In this document: piece by piece, positions 20,137 through 30,515 of the stretch
Numbering within the stretch: the first letter of the stretch is position 1
Layout of the letters: every line of letters begins with the position of its first letter
NCBI GenBank assembly: GCA_019683695.1
Contig: JADGHX010000003.1
Location: 1 to 64,000 of the forward strand
Source: Steroidobacteraceae bacterium
GTDB taxonomy: Bacteria > Pseudomonadota > Gammaproteobacteria > Steroidobacterales > Steroidobacteraceae
Reading direction: 5' to 3'
Length of the DNA stretch: 64,000 nucleotides
Translations under genes and position numbers: made by a program
Notes under the pieces: generated by a model
What the model saw: the letters and a program-made list of their open reading frames with translations, nothing else
The model's database searches: none
What the model was told of the DNA's origin: nothing

Positions 20137-20721
20137 TCAGGAATCCGCCAGCGCCTCGACGGAGATGAGCAGCTTCACTTCCGGCTTGAAGTTGAACGGC
20201 GCCCCGAGGCCGTAGGTGATGCCGAAGTCCCCGCGGTTGATGACGGCTTCGGCATCGGCGCCGCAAACCTCCTTCTTCCGCATGGGATGCGGCTTGCACA
20301 GGAAGGAGTTGATCTTCAGCGTGACGGGCTTCGTCACACCGCGCAGCGTGAGCTCGCCCTGCACCTCGGTAGGCTTGCCATTCACGAACTTCGTGAGCGT
20401 GCCTTTGTATGTGGCCGTGGGGTACTTCGCCACGTCGAACATGGCGGGGTCGCTCTTCGCGTGCTCGCTCATCTTCGCGTGGCCGAAGTCGAGCGAGTTC
20501 GTATCCACGGTGATGTTGATCGTGCCCGTCTTCGCCTCCTTGTCGAGCACGACGGCGCCCGTCGTCTTCGTGAACTTGCCGCGCCAGAGTGACAACCCAC
20601 CCATGTGATCGGCCTCGAACGCGGGATAGGTGTGGTCCGGGTCGATGGTGTAATTCACCGGGGCTGCCAGCGCCGAGACCGCCGCGCACGACAACGCACC
20701 GGCAAGCAGAATCGCCTTCAT
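20137..20721 (-). CDS. YceI-family periplasmic protein
   Basis: MKAILLAGALSCAAVSALAAPVNYTIDPDHTYPAFEADHMGGLSLWRGKFTKTTGAVVLDKEAKTGTINITVDTNSLDFGHAKMSEHAKS. Confidence 0.93.
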   Translation of the reverse strand: MKAILLAGALSCAAVSALAAPVNYTIDPDHTYPAFEADHMGGLSLWRGKFTKTTGAVVLDKEAKTGTINITVDTNSLDFGHAKMSEHAKSDPAMFDVAKYPTATYKGTLTKFVNGKPTEVQGELTLRGVTKPVTLKINSFLCKPHPMRKKEVCGADAEAVINRGDFGITYGLGAPFNFKPEVKLLISVEALADS

Positions 20722-20818
20722 TGCTGTTCCTTTCGAAAGCAGATGTGGGGAGTGCGCGCGCTCCCTCCTGCGCGCGACCGTGCGAAGACTAACGGGAGCC
20801 TGGCAGGCGCTGCCAGTG

Positions 20819-21907
20819 CTACTCGAGCCCGAGCGCGGCGACAACTGCCTGGTGAATGATCCGGCCCTCGTGCACGTTGAGCCCGGCGGCAAGGCCGGGA
20901 TCCTGCTCGAACGCCCGCTTCCAGCCCAGGTCCGCCAGCATCCTCACGTAAGGCAAGGTGGCGTTCGTGAGCGCGAAGGTCGACGTGCGGGGAACGGCGC
21001 CGGGCATGTTCGCCACGCAGTAGTGGATCACGCCATCCACGACGAAGGTCGGGTCGGCATGCGTGGTGGGCCGGCTCGTCTCGAAGCACCCGCCCTGGTC
21101 GATGGCAATGTCCACCAGCACGGCGCCGGGCTTCATCTCCCGAACCATCCGGCGCGTGACGAGCTTGGGAGCGGCCGCGCCAGCGATGAGCACGGCGCCG
21201 ATCACGAGATCCGCCTGCACCACGAGGCGCTCAATGGTGTCCGCGGTCGAATAGGCGGTGCGCAGCGCGCCGCCGAACATCGAAGACAGCTCGCGCAGCC
21301 GCTCGACCGAACGGTCCACGACGGTGACGTCGGCACGCATGCCGACCGCCATCTCCGCCGCGTTCGTGCCGGCGACGCCACCGCCGAGAATGACCACCTT
21401 CGCCGGCGGAACGCCCGGCACGCCCCCGAGTAACACGCCGATACCGCCCTGCGCCTTCTGCAGGCAGGCCGCGCCCACCTGGATGGACATGCGCCCGGCC
21501 ACCTCGCTCATGGGCGTGAGGAGCGGAAGCGTGTTGTCCCGACCGGTGACCGTCTCGTACGCAATGGCCGTGACGCCGGACTTCTTCAGCGCAAGCGCCT
21601 GCTCGCGGTCTGCCGCGAGGTGCAGATACGTGAACAGCACCTGCCCCGGCCGCAGCAGTGCGCACTCGCTGAGCTGCGGCTCCTTCACCTTCACGATGAG
21701 CTCGGCGTTGCGGAAGACCTCCTCCGCGGTGGGCAGCACCTTCGCGCCGCACGCCTGGTAATCCGCATCGCTCACGCCGATGCCCCGGCCCGCGCCACTT
21801 TCGACCAGCACTTCGTGGCCGGCTGCGGTGAGCTCCCGCACCCCGGCGGGAACGAGCCCGACGCGGTATTCATGCACCTTGATCTCACGAGGAACTCCGA
21901 TGCGCAT
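20819..21907 (-). CDS. ald: Alanine dehydrogenase
   Basis: MRIGVPREIKVHEYRVGLVPAGVRELTAAGHEVLVESGAGRGIGVSDADYQACGAKV...YLHLAAD...GGGVAGTNAAEMAVGMRADVTVVDRS. Confidence 0.95.
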   Translation of the reverse strand: MRIGVPREIKVHEYRVGLVPAGVRELTAAGHEVLVESGAGRGIGVSDADYQACGAKVLPTAEEVFRNAELIVKVKEPQLSECALLRPGQVLFTYLHLAADREQALALKKSGVTAIAYETVTGRDNTLPLLTPMSEVAGRMSIQVGAACLQKAQGGIGVLLGGVPGVPPAKVVILGGGVAGTNAAEMAVGMRADVTVVDRSVERLRELSSMFGGALRTAYSTADTIERLVVQADLVIGAVLIAGAAAPKLVTRRMVREMKPGAVLVDIAIDQGGCFETSRPTTHADPTFVVDGVIHYCVANMPGAVPRTSTFALTNATLPYVRMLADLGWKRAFEQDPGLAAGLNVHEGRIIHQAVVAALGLE

Positions 21908-22060
21908 GGCGGCACTCCAGCCCGAAGCGGCTCCCGACGAGCCCGAGGCGCGAGAGCTTACGAGCGACTCTTCCGCACGCCCTTGCGAGCTGATCGCCAA
22001 CCGGCCCGTGAGATGGCAGAATCTGCCGCCTTAACCCACTTTCACCGCAGAATCTTGCGA

Positions 22061-22519
22061 ATGGATCTGGACCGCTACGACCGGGCCATCCTCAAGCTCC
22101 TCCAGCAGGACGCGCGCATCACCAATGCCGCGCTGGCGGAAAAGGTGAGCCTCTCGGAATCCGCGTGCCTGCGGCGCGTGCGCGCGCTGGAGGAATCCGG
22201 CCTCATCGAGGGCTACACGGCCCTCCTCAACCAGCAGAAGGCCGGCTTCCCGGTGAACGTGTTCGTGAACATCACGCTCGACCGGCAGGCCCAGCCGGGC
22301 CTCGAAGCGTTCGAGGGCGCCGTGCGCAGGATCCCGGAGGTGATGGAGTGCTACCTCATGACGGGAGAGCACGATTACCTGCTGCGCGTGGTGGTGGCGG
22401 ATCTGCCGGACTTCGAGCGGCTGCACCAGCAGCTCACCCGCCTGCCCAGCGTGGCGCGCGTCCATTCCAGCTTCGCGGTGCGCACCGTGACGCGCGCCAG
22501 CGCGCTTCCGATGAGGTGA
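22061..22519 (+). CDS. Lrp/AsnC-family transcriptional regulator
   Basis: MDLDRYDRAILKLLQQDARITNAALAEKVSLSESACLRRVRALEESGLIEGYTALLNQQKAGF. Confidence 0.94.
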   Translation: MDLDRYDRAILKLLQQDARITNAALAEKVSLSESACLRRVRALEESGLIEGYTALLNQQKAGFPVNVFVNITLDRQAQPGLEAFEGAVRRIPEVMECYLMTGEHDYLLRVVVADLPDFERLHQQLTRLPSVARVHSSFAVRTVTRASALPMR

Positions 22520-22784
22520 TGTCCGGCGCGCCGCCCCGCGCGCACGCCAGCGCGGCAGGCGACTTGCTGGCGCGGCAAAGTGGCGGGCTGCTCCTCAGGT
22601 GGTGCGGCCCCGACGAAGGGACACACACTCAGCTTCCGGAATCTCTCCACTCGCTCTGGACGCTCACGCCGCTCGCAGCCGCGACGCCACTTCGGGATCT
22701 GTGCTGGTGAAAGCAAGAACGCCCACGGGGATGCCCCGCAGGCGTTCAAGCGATGAAACGAATCTACCGAATGCGAGCCGGCGT

Positions 22785-23954
22785 TCAGGCCGGTGCCCGG
22801 GAGTACCTCGGCAGGCTGCTCGCGAACTCCCGCAACGCGCGGATGCCGCTCGCCTCCGCCTGTGCACACCACTCCCTCAGCTGCTGCACGGCGCGCGCCT
22901 GATCCGAATCGTTCCAGAGCTGCGTGAGGCGTTCCCGGAACTCGTGAATCGTCCGCAGCTCCTTGTGCCGCTCGAGCAGCTCGCGCAGCGCGCGATGTGC
23001 TTGCTCCGCAAGCAGCGCGGGATGCCGAATCAGCAGCTTCGACGCCGAATCGGGAATGGCCTCGTGACGCTTCGCAAGCTCACGGCACACCGGGCGCACG
23101 ACCCGGCGGGCATAGTCGCGCAGGACGTGCATGCGATTGGTGAACAGCGCCTGCACAGTCTCGGTATCCAGCGTCTTCTTCGGCGCAAAGTGCGGCCGGG
23201 GCGCCACGCGCTTCACCTTGGCGAGACCCAGCGCGCGGAAGATGCAGATGAACAGCCAGCCCATGTCGAATTCCCAGCGCTGCAGCGAAAACCGCGCGGA
23301 CCACGGGAAGGCATGGTGGTTGTTGTGCAGCTCCTCACCCGCGATGAAGAGCCCCCACGGAATGATGTTCGTGGCTGCAGAAGGCATCTCGAAGCTGCGA
23401 TAGCCGGTGTGATGCCCCAGCCCGTTGATGACGCCCGCCGCGAAGAACGGCTGGGCGGCGAGCTGGATGGTGACCATCAGAATGGCGTAGATGCCGAAGA
23501 GCGCCAGCTGAATGAGCGAGAAGATGACGATGCCGGTCTTCGGGAAGCGCGTGTAGAGATTGCGCTCGATCCAGTCATCGGGCGTGCCGCGGCCGTAGTT
23601 GTCCAGGATTTCCTGATTGCGGGCGCCGGCCACGTACAGCTCGTACCCTTCGAGGAGCACCTTCTTCAGCCCGAACACCACGGGGCTGTGCGGGTCCCCC
23701 GGCTGGTCGGCATACGCGTGGTGGCGGCGATGCACGGCCACCCACTCCTTCGTGATGGTGCCGGAGCAGAACCACAGCCAGAAGCGGAAGAAATGCCGCA
23801 GGACCGGATGCAGCTCCAGCCCGCCGTGCGACTGGTCCCGATGCAGGTAGAGCGTGATGCCCAGGAACATCAACTGAATGAGTCCGTAGGTCACCAGCGC
23901 GTAGCCCCACCAGGGCAGGTCCACCAGGCCGTACAGGAGCTGAAGGTCAAACAT
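22785..23954 (-). CDS. Acyl-CoA/fatty acid desaturase (delta-9 type)
   Basis: His boxes 'HRDQSHGG', 'HRRHHAYAD', 'HNNHHAFPWSARF'. Confidence 0.92.
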   Translation of the reverse strand: MFDLQLLYGLVDLPWWGYALVTYGLIQLMFLGITLYLHRDQSHGGLELHPVLRHFFRFWLWFCSGTITKEWVAVHRRHHAYADQPGDPHSPVVFGLKKVLLEGYELYVAGARNQEILDNYGRGTPDDWIERNLYTRFPKTGIVIFSLIQLALFGIYAILMVTIQLAAQPFFAAGVINGLGHHTGYRSFEMPSAATNIIPWGLFIAGEELHNNHHAFPWSARFSLQRWEFDMGWLFICIFRALGLAKVKRVAPRPHFAPKKTLDTETVQALFTNRMHVLRDYARRVVRPVCRELAKRHEAIPDSASKLLIRHPALLAEQAHRALRELLERHKELRTIHEFRERLTQLWNDSDQARAVQQLREWCAQAEASGIRALREFASSLPRYSRAPA

Positions 23955-24075
23955 CAATCGGTCTCCGCAAAGTGCTCCGGCCACCGGAGCGGTCCGGACT
24001 TTAACCCAAAACCCGACCCCTTATGTGACTCGCGCGCCGGATTGCGGCAGGTTCGTACCGCCGGCGTCCGTTTTT

Positions 24076-25089
24076 TCACACGCTGAGCACCAGCTTGCCC
24101 ACGTGCTCCCCGGATTCCATGACCGCGTGCGCCTGCGCGGCCTGCGCCAGCGGAAAGCGCGCATGGATCGGTGGCGGGCGCAGCACGCCGCGCTCGAACA
24201 GCGGCCAGATGCGCGTGCGCAGCGCGTCCGCCAGCCGGCCCTTGCGCGCCGCGGTTTGGGGCCTGAGCGTGGCGCCCATGATCTTGAGCCGCTTCACGAG
24301 CACGGCGCGCAGATCCACCTCCGCCCGCGTGCCGCCCTGCGTTGCAATGAGGGCGATACGCCCGTCGGTGGCCGCAGCCGCGATGTTTCGCGGCAGATAC
24401 GCGCCGCCCACCATGTCCAGGATCACATCCACGCCCCGACCTTCCGTGGCAGCGAGCACGGCCGGAACGAAATCCTGCTCGCGGTAATTGATGGCCAGTT
24501 CCGCGCCGAGCGCGCGGCACGCGTCGCACTTGCGTTGCGTGCCTGCGGTGACGAACACACGAGCCCCCATTGCTCTGGCCATGAGAATTGCCGTCGTGCC
24601 GATGCCGCTGCTGCCGCCGTGGACCAAGAGCGTTTCGCCATGACCCAGCTCCGCGCGCTCGAACACATTCAGGTACACCGTGAAGAACGTTTCCGGGAGG
24701 GCCGCTGCCTCCTCGATCGAGGCATTTGCCGGCACCGGCAGACACTGCACCGCCGGCACCGCAACGAACTGCGCGTAGCCTCCACCGGCCACGAGGGCGC
24801 AGACGCGGTCCCCCACACGAAGCGTGTCCACACCCGGCGCTACGCGAACGACCTCGCCCGCGACCTCGAGCCCCGGGATGTCTGTAATGCCCGGCGGCGG
24901 GGGATAGTTTCCGGTTCGCTGCAGCAGGTCGGGCCGGTTCACGCCGGCCGCCGCCACCCGGATGAGCACTTCGCCCGGCGCGAGCGCGGGCACGGGACGC
25001 TCCGTGAGCCGCAGCACCTCCGGCGGACCCGGCCGGGCGATCTCCACGGCCTGCATGAGCGCGGGCACGGCAGGTTCAGGGGTCGTCAT
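24076..25089 (-). CDS. NAD(P)H:quinone oxidoreductase (MDR, PIG3/QOR-like)
   Basis: MQAVEIARPGPPEVLRLTERPVPALAPGEVLIRVAAAGVNRPDLLQRTGNYPPPPGITDIPGLEVAGEV. Confidence 0.93.
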   Translation of the reverse strand: MTTPEPAVPALMQAVEIARPGPPEVLRLTERPVPALAPGEVLIRVAAAGVNRPDLLQRTGNYPPPPGITDIPGLEVAGEVVRVAPGVDTLRVGDRVCALVAGGGYAQFVAVPAVQCLPVPANASIEEAAALPETFFTVYLNVFERAELGHGETLLVHGGSSGIGTTAILMARAMGARVFVTAGTQRKCDACRALGAELAINYREQDFVPAVLAATEGRGVDVILDMVGGAYLPRNIAAAATDGRIALIATQGGTRAEVDLRAVLVKRLKIMGATLRPQTAARKGRLADALRTRIWPLFERGVLRPPPIHARFPLAQAAQAHAVMESGEHVGKLVLSV

Positions 25090-25105
25090 CGCGATGGCGA
25101 AAACC

Positions 25106-25990
25106 TCAGGTCAGGCCGAGAAGCCGCTTGGCGTTCTCCTTCATGATGAGCGGACGCACCTCCGGCTTGATCGGCAGCGCCTCGAAATCCGCAATCCAGC
25201 GGTCCGGCGTCAGGGCCGGGTAATCCGAGCCGAACAGCACGCGGTCCTTCAGCAGCGTGTTCGAGTATTGCACGAGATTCGCCGGGAAGTACTTCGGCGA
25301 CCAGCCGGACAGATCGATGTACACGTTCGGCTTGTGCGTGGCCACGGCGAGCGCCTCGTCCTGCCATGGGAAGGAGGGATGCGCGAGCACGATGGTCATG
25401 TCCGGGAAATCCACGGCCACATCGTCGAGATACATCGGGTTCGAGTACTTGAGCCGCACGCCCATGCCGCCGCGCACACGCGCGCCGACACCCGTCTGCC
25501 CGGTGTGAAACAGGGCCGGAAGCTTCGCTTCCGCGATCACTTCGTACAGCACGTACGCCGAGCGATCGTTCGGGTAGAAGCCCTGCAGCGAGGGGTGAAA
25601 CTTGAAGCCGCGCACGCCGTACTCGTCGATGAGCCGGCGCGCCTCGCGTGCGCCCATCTTGCCCTTGGCCGGATCGATGCTCGCGAAGGGGATGAGCACG
25701 TCGTTGTTCTCCGCCGCGATCTCCGCGATCTCCTCGTTGGAGATGCGCGCGCCGCCGAACGCGGATTCCGCATCCACGGTGAAGATGACCGCGGCCATCT
25801 TGCGCTCCCGGTAATACTGCGCGAGCTCGGGCGTGGTGGGCGGCATGCGCGACTTGAAGTACTTCGCCATCGCCTCGTCGAGTTTCACGTTGTACGGGTC
25901 GCGCGGCTGGCGTTGCGACACGCTCGCGTGGGTGTGGAAGTCGATTGCGACGAGCTCCGACAGCTTCAGAGCCGGCTGGTACCTGGCCAT
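25106..25990 (-). CDS. Amidohydrolase-2 family protein (metal-dependent hydrolase/decarboxylase)
   Basis: 'LVAIDFHTHASVSQ', 'GVRGFKFHPSLQGFYPND', 'LPALFHTGQTG', 'IVLAHPSFPWQDEA', 'VLFGSDYPALTPDRWI'. Confidence 0.9.
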   Translation of the reverse strand: MARYQPALKLSELVAIDFHTHASVSQRQPRDPYNVKLDEAMAKYFKSRMPPTTPELAQYYRERKMAAVIFTVDAESAFGGARISNEEIAEIAAENNDVLIPFASIDPAKGKMGAREARRLIDEYGVRGFKFHPSLQGFYPNDRSAYVLYEVIAEAKLPALFHTGQTGVGARVRGGMGVRLKYSNPMYLDDVAVDFPDMTIVLAHPSFPWQDEALAVATHKPNVYIDLSGWSPKYFPANLVQYSNTLLKDRVLFGSDYPALTPDRWIADFEALPIKPEVRPLIMKENAKRLLGLT

Positions 25991-26024
25991 GGGCAAACAA
26001 TCCCCTGCGGTTGAAATGTCTGGG

Positions 26025-26954
26025 TCAGCGGGCGTTCTTCTCTGCGAGCGCATCGATGAGCGCGCGCCATGAGAAGGGCTCATCCTGCTGGTAGCGAATG
26101 CCGTGCGCCTGCATGGCGTCGATGAGACTGTCCTGCCGCTCGGCGGTGGCGAGCGCCATCGTGGCCGAGAGTCCGGCATCCTTCAGCGTGCGGGCCACCT
26201 CGCGCATCTCATCCGCGCGGCGCCGGCCGTGCTCGGCCACGCGGCTGATGAGGTAGTCGGCAAGTTCCCGGTCCCAGCCGATGCCCGGAAAGGTGTGGTT
26301 CAGCGATGCGAGCACCTGCTCTTCCGCGCCGAAGTGGCGCGCGGCCTGCATCGATTCCAGGGCCAGCGCCTCGAGGCCCTTGATGACGATGCTGCGGCAC
26401 ATCTTCACGGCCGAGGCCACACCGATCTCGGTGGCGATGGCGCGTGCGTTCATTCCGAGCTGCGTGAGCGCGGGCGCCACGTCGTATGCCCGCCGGCCGC
26501 CGAGCAGCATCGGCACCTTCAGCCGCTGGGGCGGCACGGGCGCCATGACGGCGGCTTCAACGTAGTCCGCACCGGACGCTTCCACCGCGCGGGCGCTCGA
26601 CTGCTTCTTCGCAGGCGAGACGGAATTGATGTCCAGGAAGATCTGGCCGGGCCGGAGCGTCTGGCCCGCCGAGGCGGCCACGTCGCCGGAAGCGGACACG
26701 GTCACCGCCGAGATGATGAGCTGCGCGTCGCGCACGGCATCCGCAAACGTGGCGGCCGGGCGTACCCGGGCGCGCTCGGCCTTCGCGCGCATGGCGTCCG
26801 CGCGCTCCGCCGAATCGAAAAGAACGTCGTAGGTGGCGACCTCACAGCCGGCGGCGGCGAGGTCCGTACCGAGAATGGTGCCGGCTTCGCCGAAGCCGAT
26901 GAGCGCCACGCGTTGAAAGCTGAGGCGGCCGGCGCCGACGTTGCTTGCGCTCAT
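26025..26954 (-). CDS. NAD(P)-dependent oxidoreductase, 6PGDH-like NAD-binding + DUF1932 C-terminal domain
   Basis: 'FQRVALIGFGEAGTILGTDLAAAGCEVATYDV', 'SAVTVSASGDVAASAGQTLRPGQIFLDINSVSPAKK', 'YVEAAVMAPVPPQRLKVPMLLGG'. Confidence 0.83.
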   Translation of the reverse strand: MSASNVGAGRLSFQRVALIGFGEAGTILGTDLAAAGCEVATYDVLFDSAERADAMRAKAERARVRPAATFADAVRDAQLIISAVTVSASGDVAASAGQTLRPGQIFLDINSVSPAKKQSSARAVEASGADYVEAAVMAPVPPQRLKVPMLLGGRRAYDVAPALTQLGMNARAIATEIGVASAVKMCRSIVIKGLEALALESMQAARHFGAEEQVLASLNHTFPGIGWDRELADYLISRVAEHGRRRADEMREVARTLKDAGLSATMALATAERQDSLIDAMQAHGIRYQQDEPFSWRALIDALAEKNAR

Positions 26955-27748
26955 CGGGCACCCCCTGCCGCACGCTGCGCGATTGCGCCCATCGGCGGCG
27001 CGTGCCGTTGAGATTCGATCACCGCCTGCAGCCAGGTGCGCATCGCTTCGTTCACGATGGCGGGCTGTTCGAGCGTGACCATGTGACCGCAATCGGGAAT
27101 GTCCACGAACAGGCTGCCGGGAATGGCGTCCGCCATTTCCCGATGCCGCTGCACCGGCGACCACGAATCGTCATGCCCGCAGAGCACGAGCGCCGGACAG
27201 CGGATCTGGCTAATCAGCGGCCCGCCATCCGGCCGCCCGAGCAGCGCGCGGATTTGCGCGGCGTACTGGTCCGCCGATTTCGACTCGAACATGTCGAGAA
27301 TGCCGTCGACGAGCGCCGCATCCCCGAGCCGCACCGGATGCACCATGCCCTGCACCCACTTGCGCGCCATGGCACGCATGCCCTCGCGGCGCGCGATGTC
27401 GAGCAGGTGGAACCGGCCGGCCTTCTCCGCATCCCCCGCTGGGCCGGACGGCAGCGGATGGTGGCCCGTATCCATGAGCGCGATGCCGATCACACGTTCG
27501 GGCGCGAGACGGAACACTTCCAGCGCGATGCGCCCGCCCATCGAATGCCCGGCAATGGCGAACCGCGGCGGCGCGCTCGCGAGGATGCTGCGGGCCATGG
27601 CGGGAAGGGAATCCAGCATGCCGGGATCGGACACGTGCACGTCCGCCAGATCGGCAAGCGCGGCGCACTGACTGGCCCACACTCGGGCATCACAGAGCAG
27701 ACCGGGAACGAGAATGAGCGTGAGGTCGCGGGACGGGGTCGAAAGCAT
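26951..27748 (-). CDS. Alpha/beta hydrolase
   Basis: 'LILVPGLLCDARVWASQ', nucleophile elbow 'AIAGHSMGGRIALEVF', 'CPALVLCGHDDSWSP', 'DCGHMVTLEQP'; ATGA overlap with downstream gene. Confidence 0.88.
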   Translation of the reverse strand: MLSTPSRDLTLILVPGLLCDARVWASQCAALADLADVHVSDPGMLDSLPAMARSILASAPPRFAIAGHSMGGRIALEVFRLAPERVIGIALMDTGHHPLPSGPAGDAEKAGRFHLLDIARREGMRAMARKWVQGMVHPVRLGDAALVDGILDMFESKSADQYAAQIRALLGRPDGGPLISQIRCPALVLCGHDDSWSPVQRHREMADAIPGSLFVDIPDCGHMVTLEQPAIVNEAMRTWLQAVIESQRHAPPMGAIAQRAAGGAR

Positions 27749-27873
27749 CGCGCAATGGTCGGGGCTGCCGTCGCGCCCGTCAACCGGATGGGCGGACGAT
27801 GCCATTCGTGAATGCGCGCGCGAGCGGGCTCGCGTAGTAGGCTTGCGCGCAACTTGCGTGGCCGCACCACACG

Positions 27874-28755
27874 ATGAGGACAGCTCGTAACAGCGTTCCC
27901 CGCTTCTTTCTTTATGGCGAGCCGCCGCGGGATGCGGACGAGCGCTTCGTGCACATTGAAACCATCGCCGATCGCAGCCGGCTGCACGACTGGCACATCC
28001 GGCCGCACACGCACCGGGACCTGCATCAGCTGCTCGTGATTCTGGACGGCGCCGGCGAAATGCGCGCGGAGAACGCATCCCATCAGTTCTCGGCGCCGTC
28101 GCTCCTGATCGTTCCCGCGGGCGTGGTGCACGCGTTCGTCTTCCAGCGGGATACGGCGGGATACGTCGTCACGGTGGCCGAACCCGCGCTCGCAGATCTG
28201 GCCGCACGCGAACCGGCCTTCCGCGCGCTGTTCGACGGCGCACTGCCCGTGGACCTCACGAACAGCGCGCTCGAAGCGCACGAGCTCGAGGAAGCGGTAC
28301 TTCGGCTGCAGCGCGAGCTCCAGTGGGTGGCCCCCGCGCATGCGGCGGCGACCGAGGCGCGCCTGGTCACGCTACTCGTGAGCGCCGTACGCGCCACTCA
28401 CCTGGTCGGCAACGCGCTTCGTGGCACGCGTGGCCCGCGCGCGGCACTGGTGGCGCGCTTCAGGCAGGCGGTGGAAGAGAATTTGCGTTCGGGTTGGGAA
28501 GTGAATCGCTACGCGAAGCTGCTGGGCGTCACGCCCGCGCGTCTGCGCAGTGCGTGCCTTGCCGTGACCGGGCGGCCGCCGACGCACATCGTGCACGAGC
28601 GGCTCATCCTCGAAGCCAAGCGCAGTCTGCGATACACGAACATGACGATCGCCGAGACCGCATACGACCTCGGCTTCAACGACCCGGCGTACTTCTCCCG
28701 CTTCTTCAGCGAGCGCGTGGGCCTCTCCCCGGCCGCCTTCCGTCGCCGCGGGTGA
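27874..28755 (+). CDS. AraC-family transcriptional regulator (PobR-like cupin + HTH)
   Basis: N-terminal cupin 'RPHTHRDLHQLLVILDGAGEM', C-terminal 'RSLRYTNMTIAETAYDLGFNDPAYFSRFFSERVGLSPAAFRRR'. Confidence 0.93.
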   Translation: MRTARNSVPRFFLYGEPPRDADERFVHIETIADRSRLHDWHIRPHTHRDLHQLLVILDGAGEMRAENASHQFSAPSLLIVPAGVVHAFVFQRDTAGYVVTVAEPALADLAAREPAFRALFDGALPVDLTNSALEAHELEEAVLRLQRELQWVAPAHAAATEARLVTLLVSAVRATHLVGNALRGTRGPRAALVARFRQAVEENLRSGWEVNRYAKLLGVTPARLRSACLAVTGRPPTHIVHERLILEAKRSLRYTNMTIAETAYDLGFNDPAYFSRFFSERVGLSPAAFRRRG

Positions 28756-28763
28756 GCGCGCGC

Positions 28764-30122
28764 CTACGGCGTCTGCGCGCGGTTGAGCGCTTCGGTGGTG
28801 GCGAGGTTCTCGCGGATGGTGCGCGCGCCCCAGAAATAGTGCGCGGCGGCCCACAGGTTCACGAGGCCGACGATGGTGAGACCCCAGCGCATGGAATCAT
28901 CCAGCCCCATGCTGGGCCTCAGCAGATCGCTCAGCATGCCGGCGACGTAGGGCCCGAGCCCCAGCCCCACGAAGGTCTGCACGAACAGCAGGATGGAGGT
29001 CGCCACCGCACGCGTGCGCAGCGTGGCGAGTGACTGGGACACGGCGAAGGACGGCCCGAAGAACATCGAAGCCAGCACCACCATCACCACGAACGACGGC
29101 ACGACGACCCGCAGATCGTCCGCGAGATACGAGCCGAACTGGAACGGCACCATGAGAACTGTGGCGATGCCCGGCACCCACATGTACCAGCGCCGGTCAT
29201 TGAAGCGCGCGCTCATGCGGTCCGAGAGCAGCCCGCCGAGCAGCGTGCCGAGCGTGCCCACGCCGGCGAACAGGGCGAGCCAGCTTCCGGCCTCGGCGGA
29301 CGTCATGTCGTGGGAGCGCTGGAAGAACACCGCGTTGAGCTGGCTGCCCGCATACCACACCACTGAGTGCAGCCCAGCCGCGAGACACATGTGGCGGAAC
29401 GACGGGTACTTCCAGAGGAACGCCAGCACCTCGAAGAGCGGCGGCGCAGGCGGCGTGACCACCGCCTTGCGGGGCTCGAGGTCCGACATGCCCCGGGGCG
29501 GCTCGCGGACGGTGAACCAGACGAGGAGCGCCACGATGATGCCGGGCACGCCGATCAGCACGAACGTCATGCGCCAGCCGAAGAGCTCATTGCCCCAGCC
29601 ACCGAGAAGGCTGCCGAGCATCGTGCCGACGGGCACCCCGAGCGCGTAGATGGACAGCGCCGTGGCCCGCCGCGAGTCGGGAAAGTAGTCCGAGATGAGC
29701 GAGTGCGACGGGGGCGTGCCACCTGCCTCACCCACGGCCGTCATCACACGCGCCAGGAACAGCGTGCCGAAGTTGATGGCAAGGCCCGCCGCGGCAGTCG
29801 CCCCGCTCCAGAGCGCGCAGCAACCGGCCAGCACGTTCTTGCGAACCGAGCGGTCCGCCAACGCGGCAATCGGAATGCCGAGCGTGGAATAGAACAGCGC
29901 GAACGGCAGCCCGCTCAGCAAACCGAGCTGGGCGTCGGTCAGCGTGAACTCCTTGCGGATGCTCTCGAGGAGCAGCGCAAGCACGCCGCGGTCCATCACG
30001 TTCACGACATACGTGAGGAACAGCGTGGCGAGGACGTAATTCCGATACAGGGGGGAACAGGCGCCGCGGACGACCGTAGCCGGCGCCGCGATCGCCCCGG
30101 AGTCTGCCTGGATATCTGCCAT
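28764..30122 (-). CDS. MFS transporter (spinster-like)
   Basis: MADIQADSGAIAAPATVVRGACSPLYRNYVLATLFLTYVVNVMDRGVLALLLESIRKEFTLTDAQLGLLSGLPFALFYSTLGIPIAALADRSVRKNVLA. Confidence 0.9.
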   Translation of the reverse strand: MADIQADSGAIAAPATVVRGACSPLYRNYVLATLFLTYVVNVMDRGVLALLLESIRKEFTLTDAQLGLLSGLPFALFYSTLGIPIAALADRSVRKNVLAGCCALWSGATAAAGLAINFGTLFLARVMTAVGEAGGTPPSHSLISDYFPDSRRATALSIYALGVPVGTMLGSLLGGWGNELFGWRMTFVLIGVPGIIVALLVWFTVREPPRGMSDLEPRKAVVTPPAPPLFEVLAFLWKYPSFRHMCLAAGLHSVVWYAGSQLNAVFFQRSHDMTSAEAGSWLALFAGVGTLGTLLGGLLSDRMSARFNDRRWYMWVPGIATVLMVPFQFGSYLADDLRVVVPSFVVMVVLASMFFGPSFAVSQSLATLRTRAVATSILLFVQTFVGLGLGPYVAGMLSDLLRPSMGLDDSMRWGLTIVGLVNLWAAAHYFWGARTIRENLATTEALNRAQTP

Positions 30123-30515
30123 GTGGCGCCGTGCGCACTCGTCACGTGACCGCAAGGGGTCGCATCCTAAACGAAACGAGCGGCGGACGGGGCGTCGTGA
30201 CGAGGTCGCTTGCGCGCGGCCGGCCGGGATCCGGTGCCGGAAAGCCCTTGTACAAGTGGAGTGCGCAGCGCTGGCCCGCGTGGGACCGCTCCCACAAGCC
30301 TCCGCGCCATCACCGCCTGTCGCTCAGATACCGAAGCGCGAACACGCCCGGGCCCGGGAGTGGATTCGCCCAAAGTGGAATGGCGTTCTCCGCACCCGCC
30401 TCCTGCCGGCGCAGAACGGACGAGAGGTTGCACGCGCGGCCAAAAGACGGTAGCACGGCGCTGGCCTTTGCGGGCCTCGAGCGGCACGCGCGTGCCGCAC
30501 CGTCACCGACAACAC

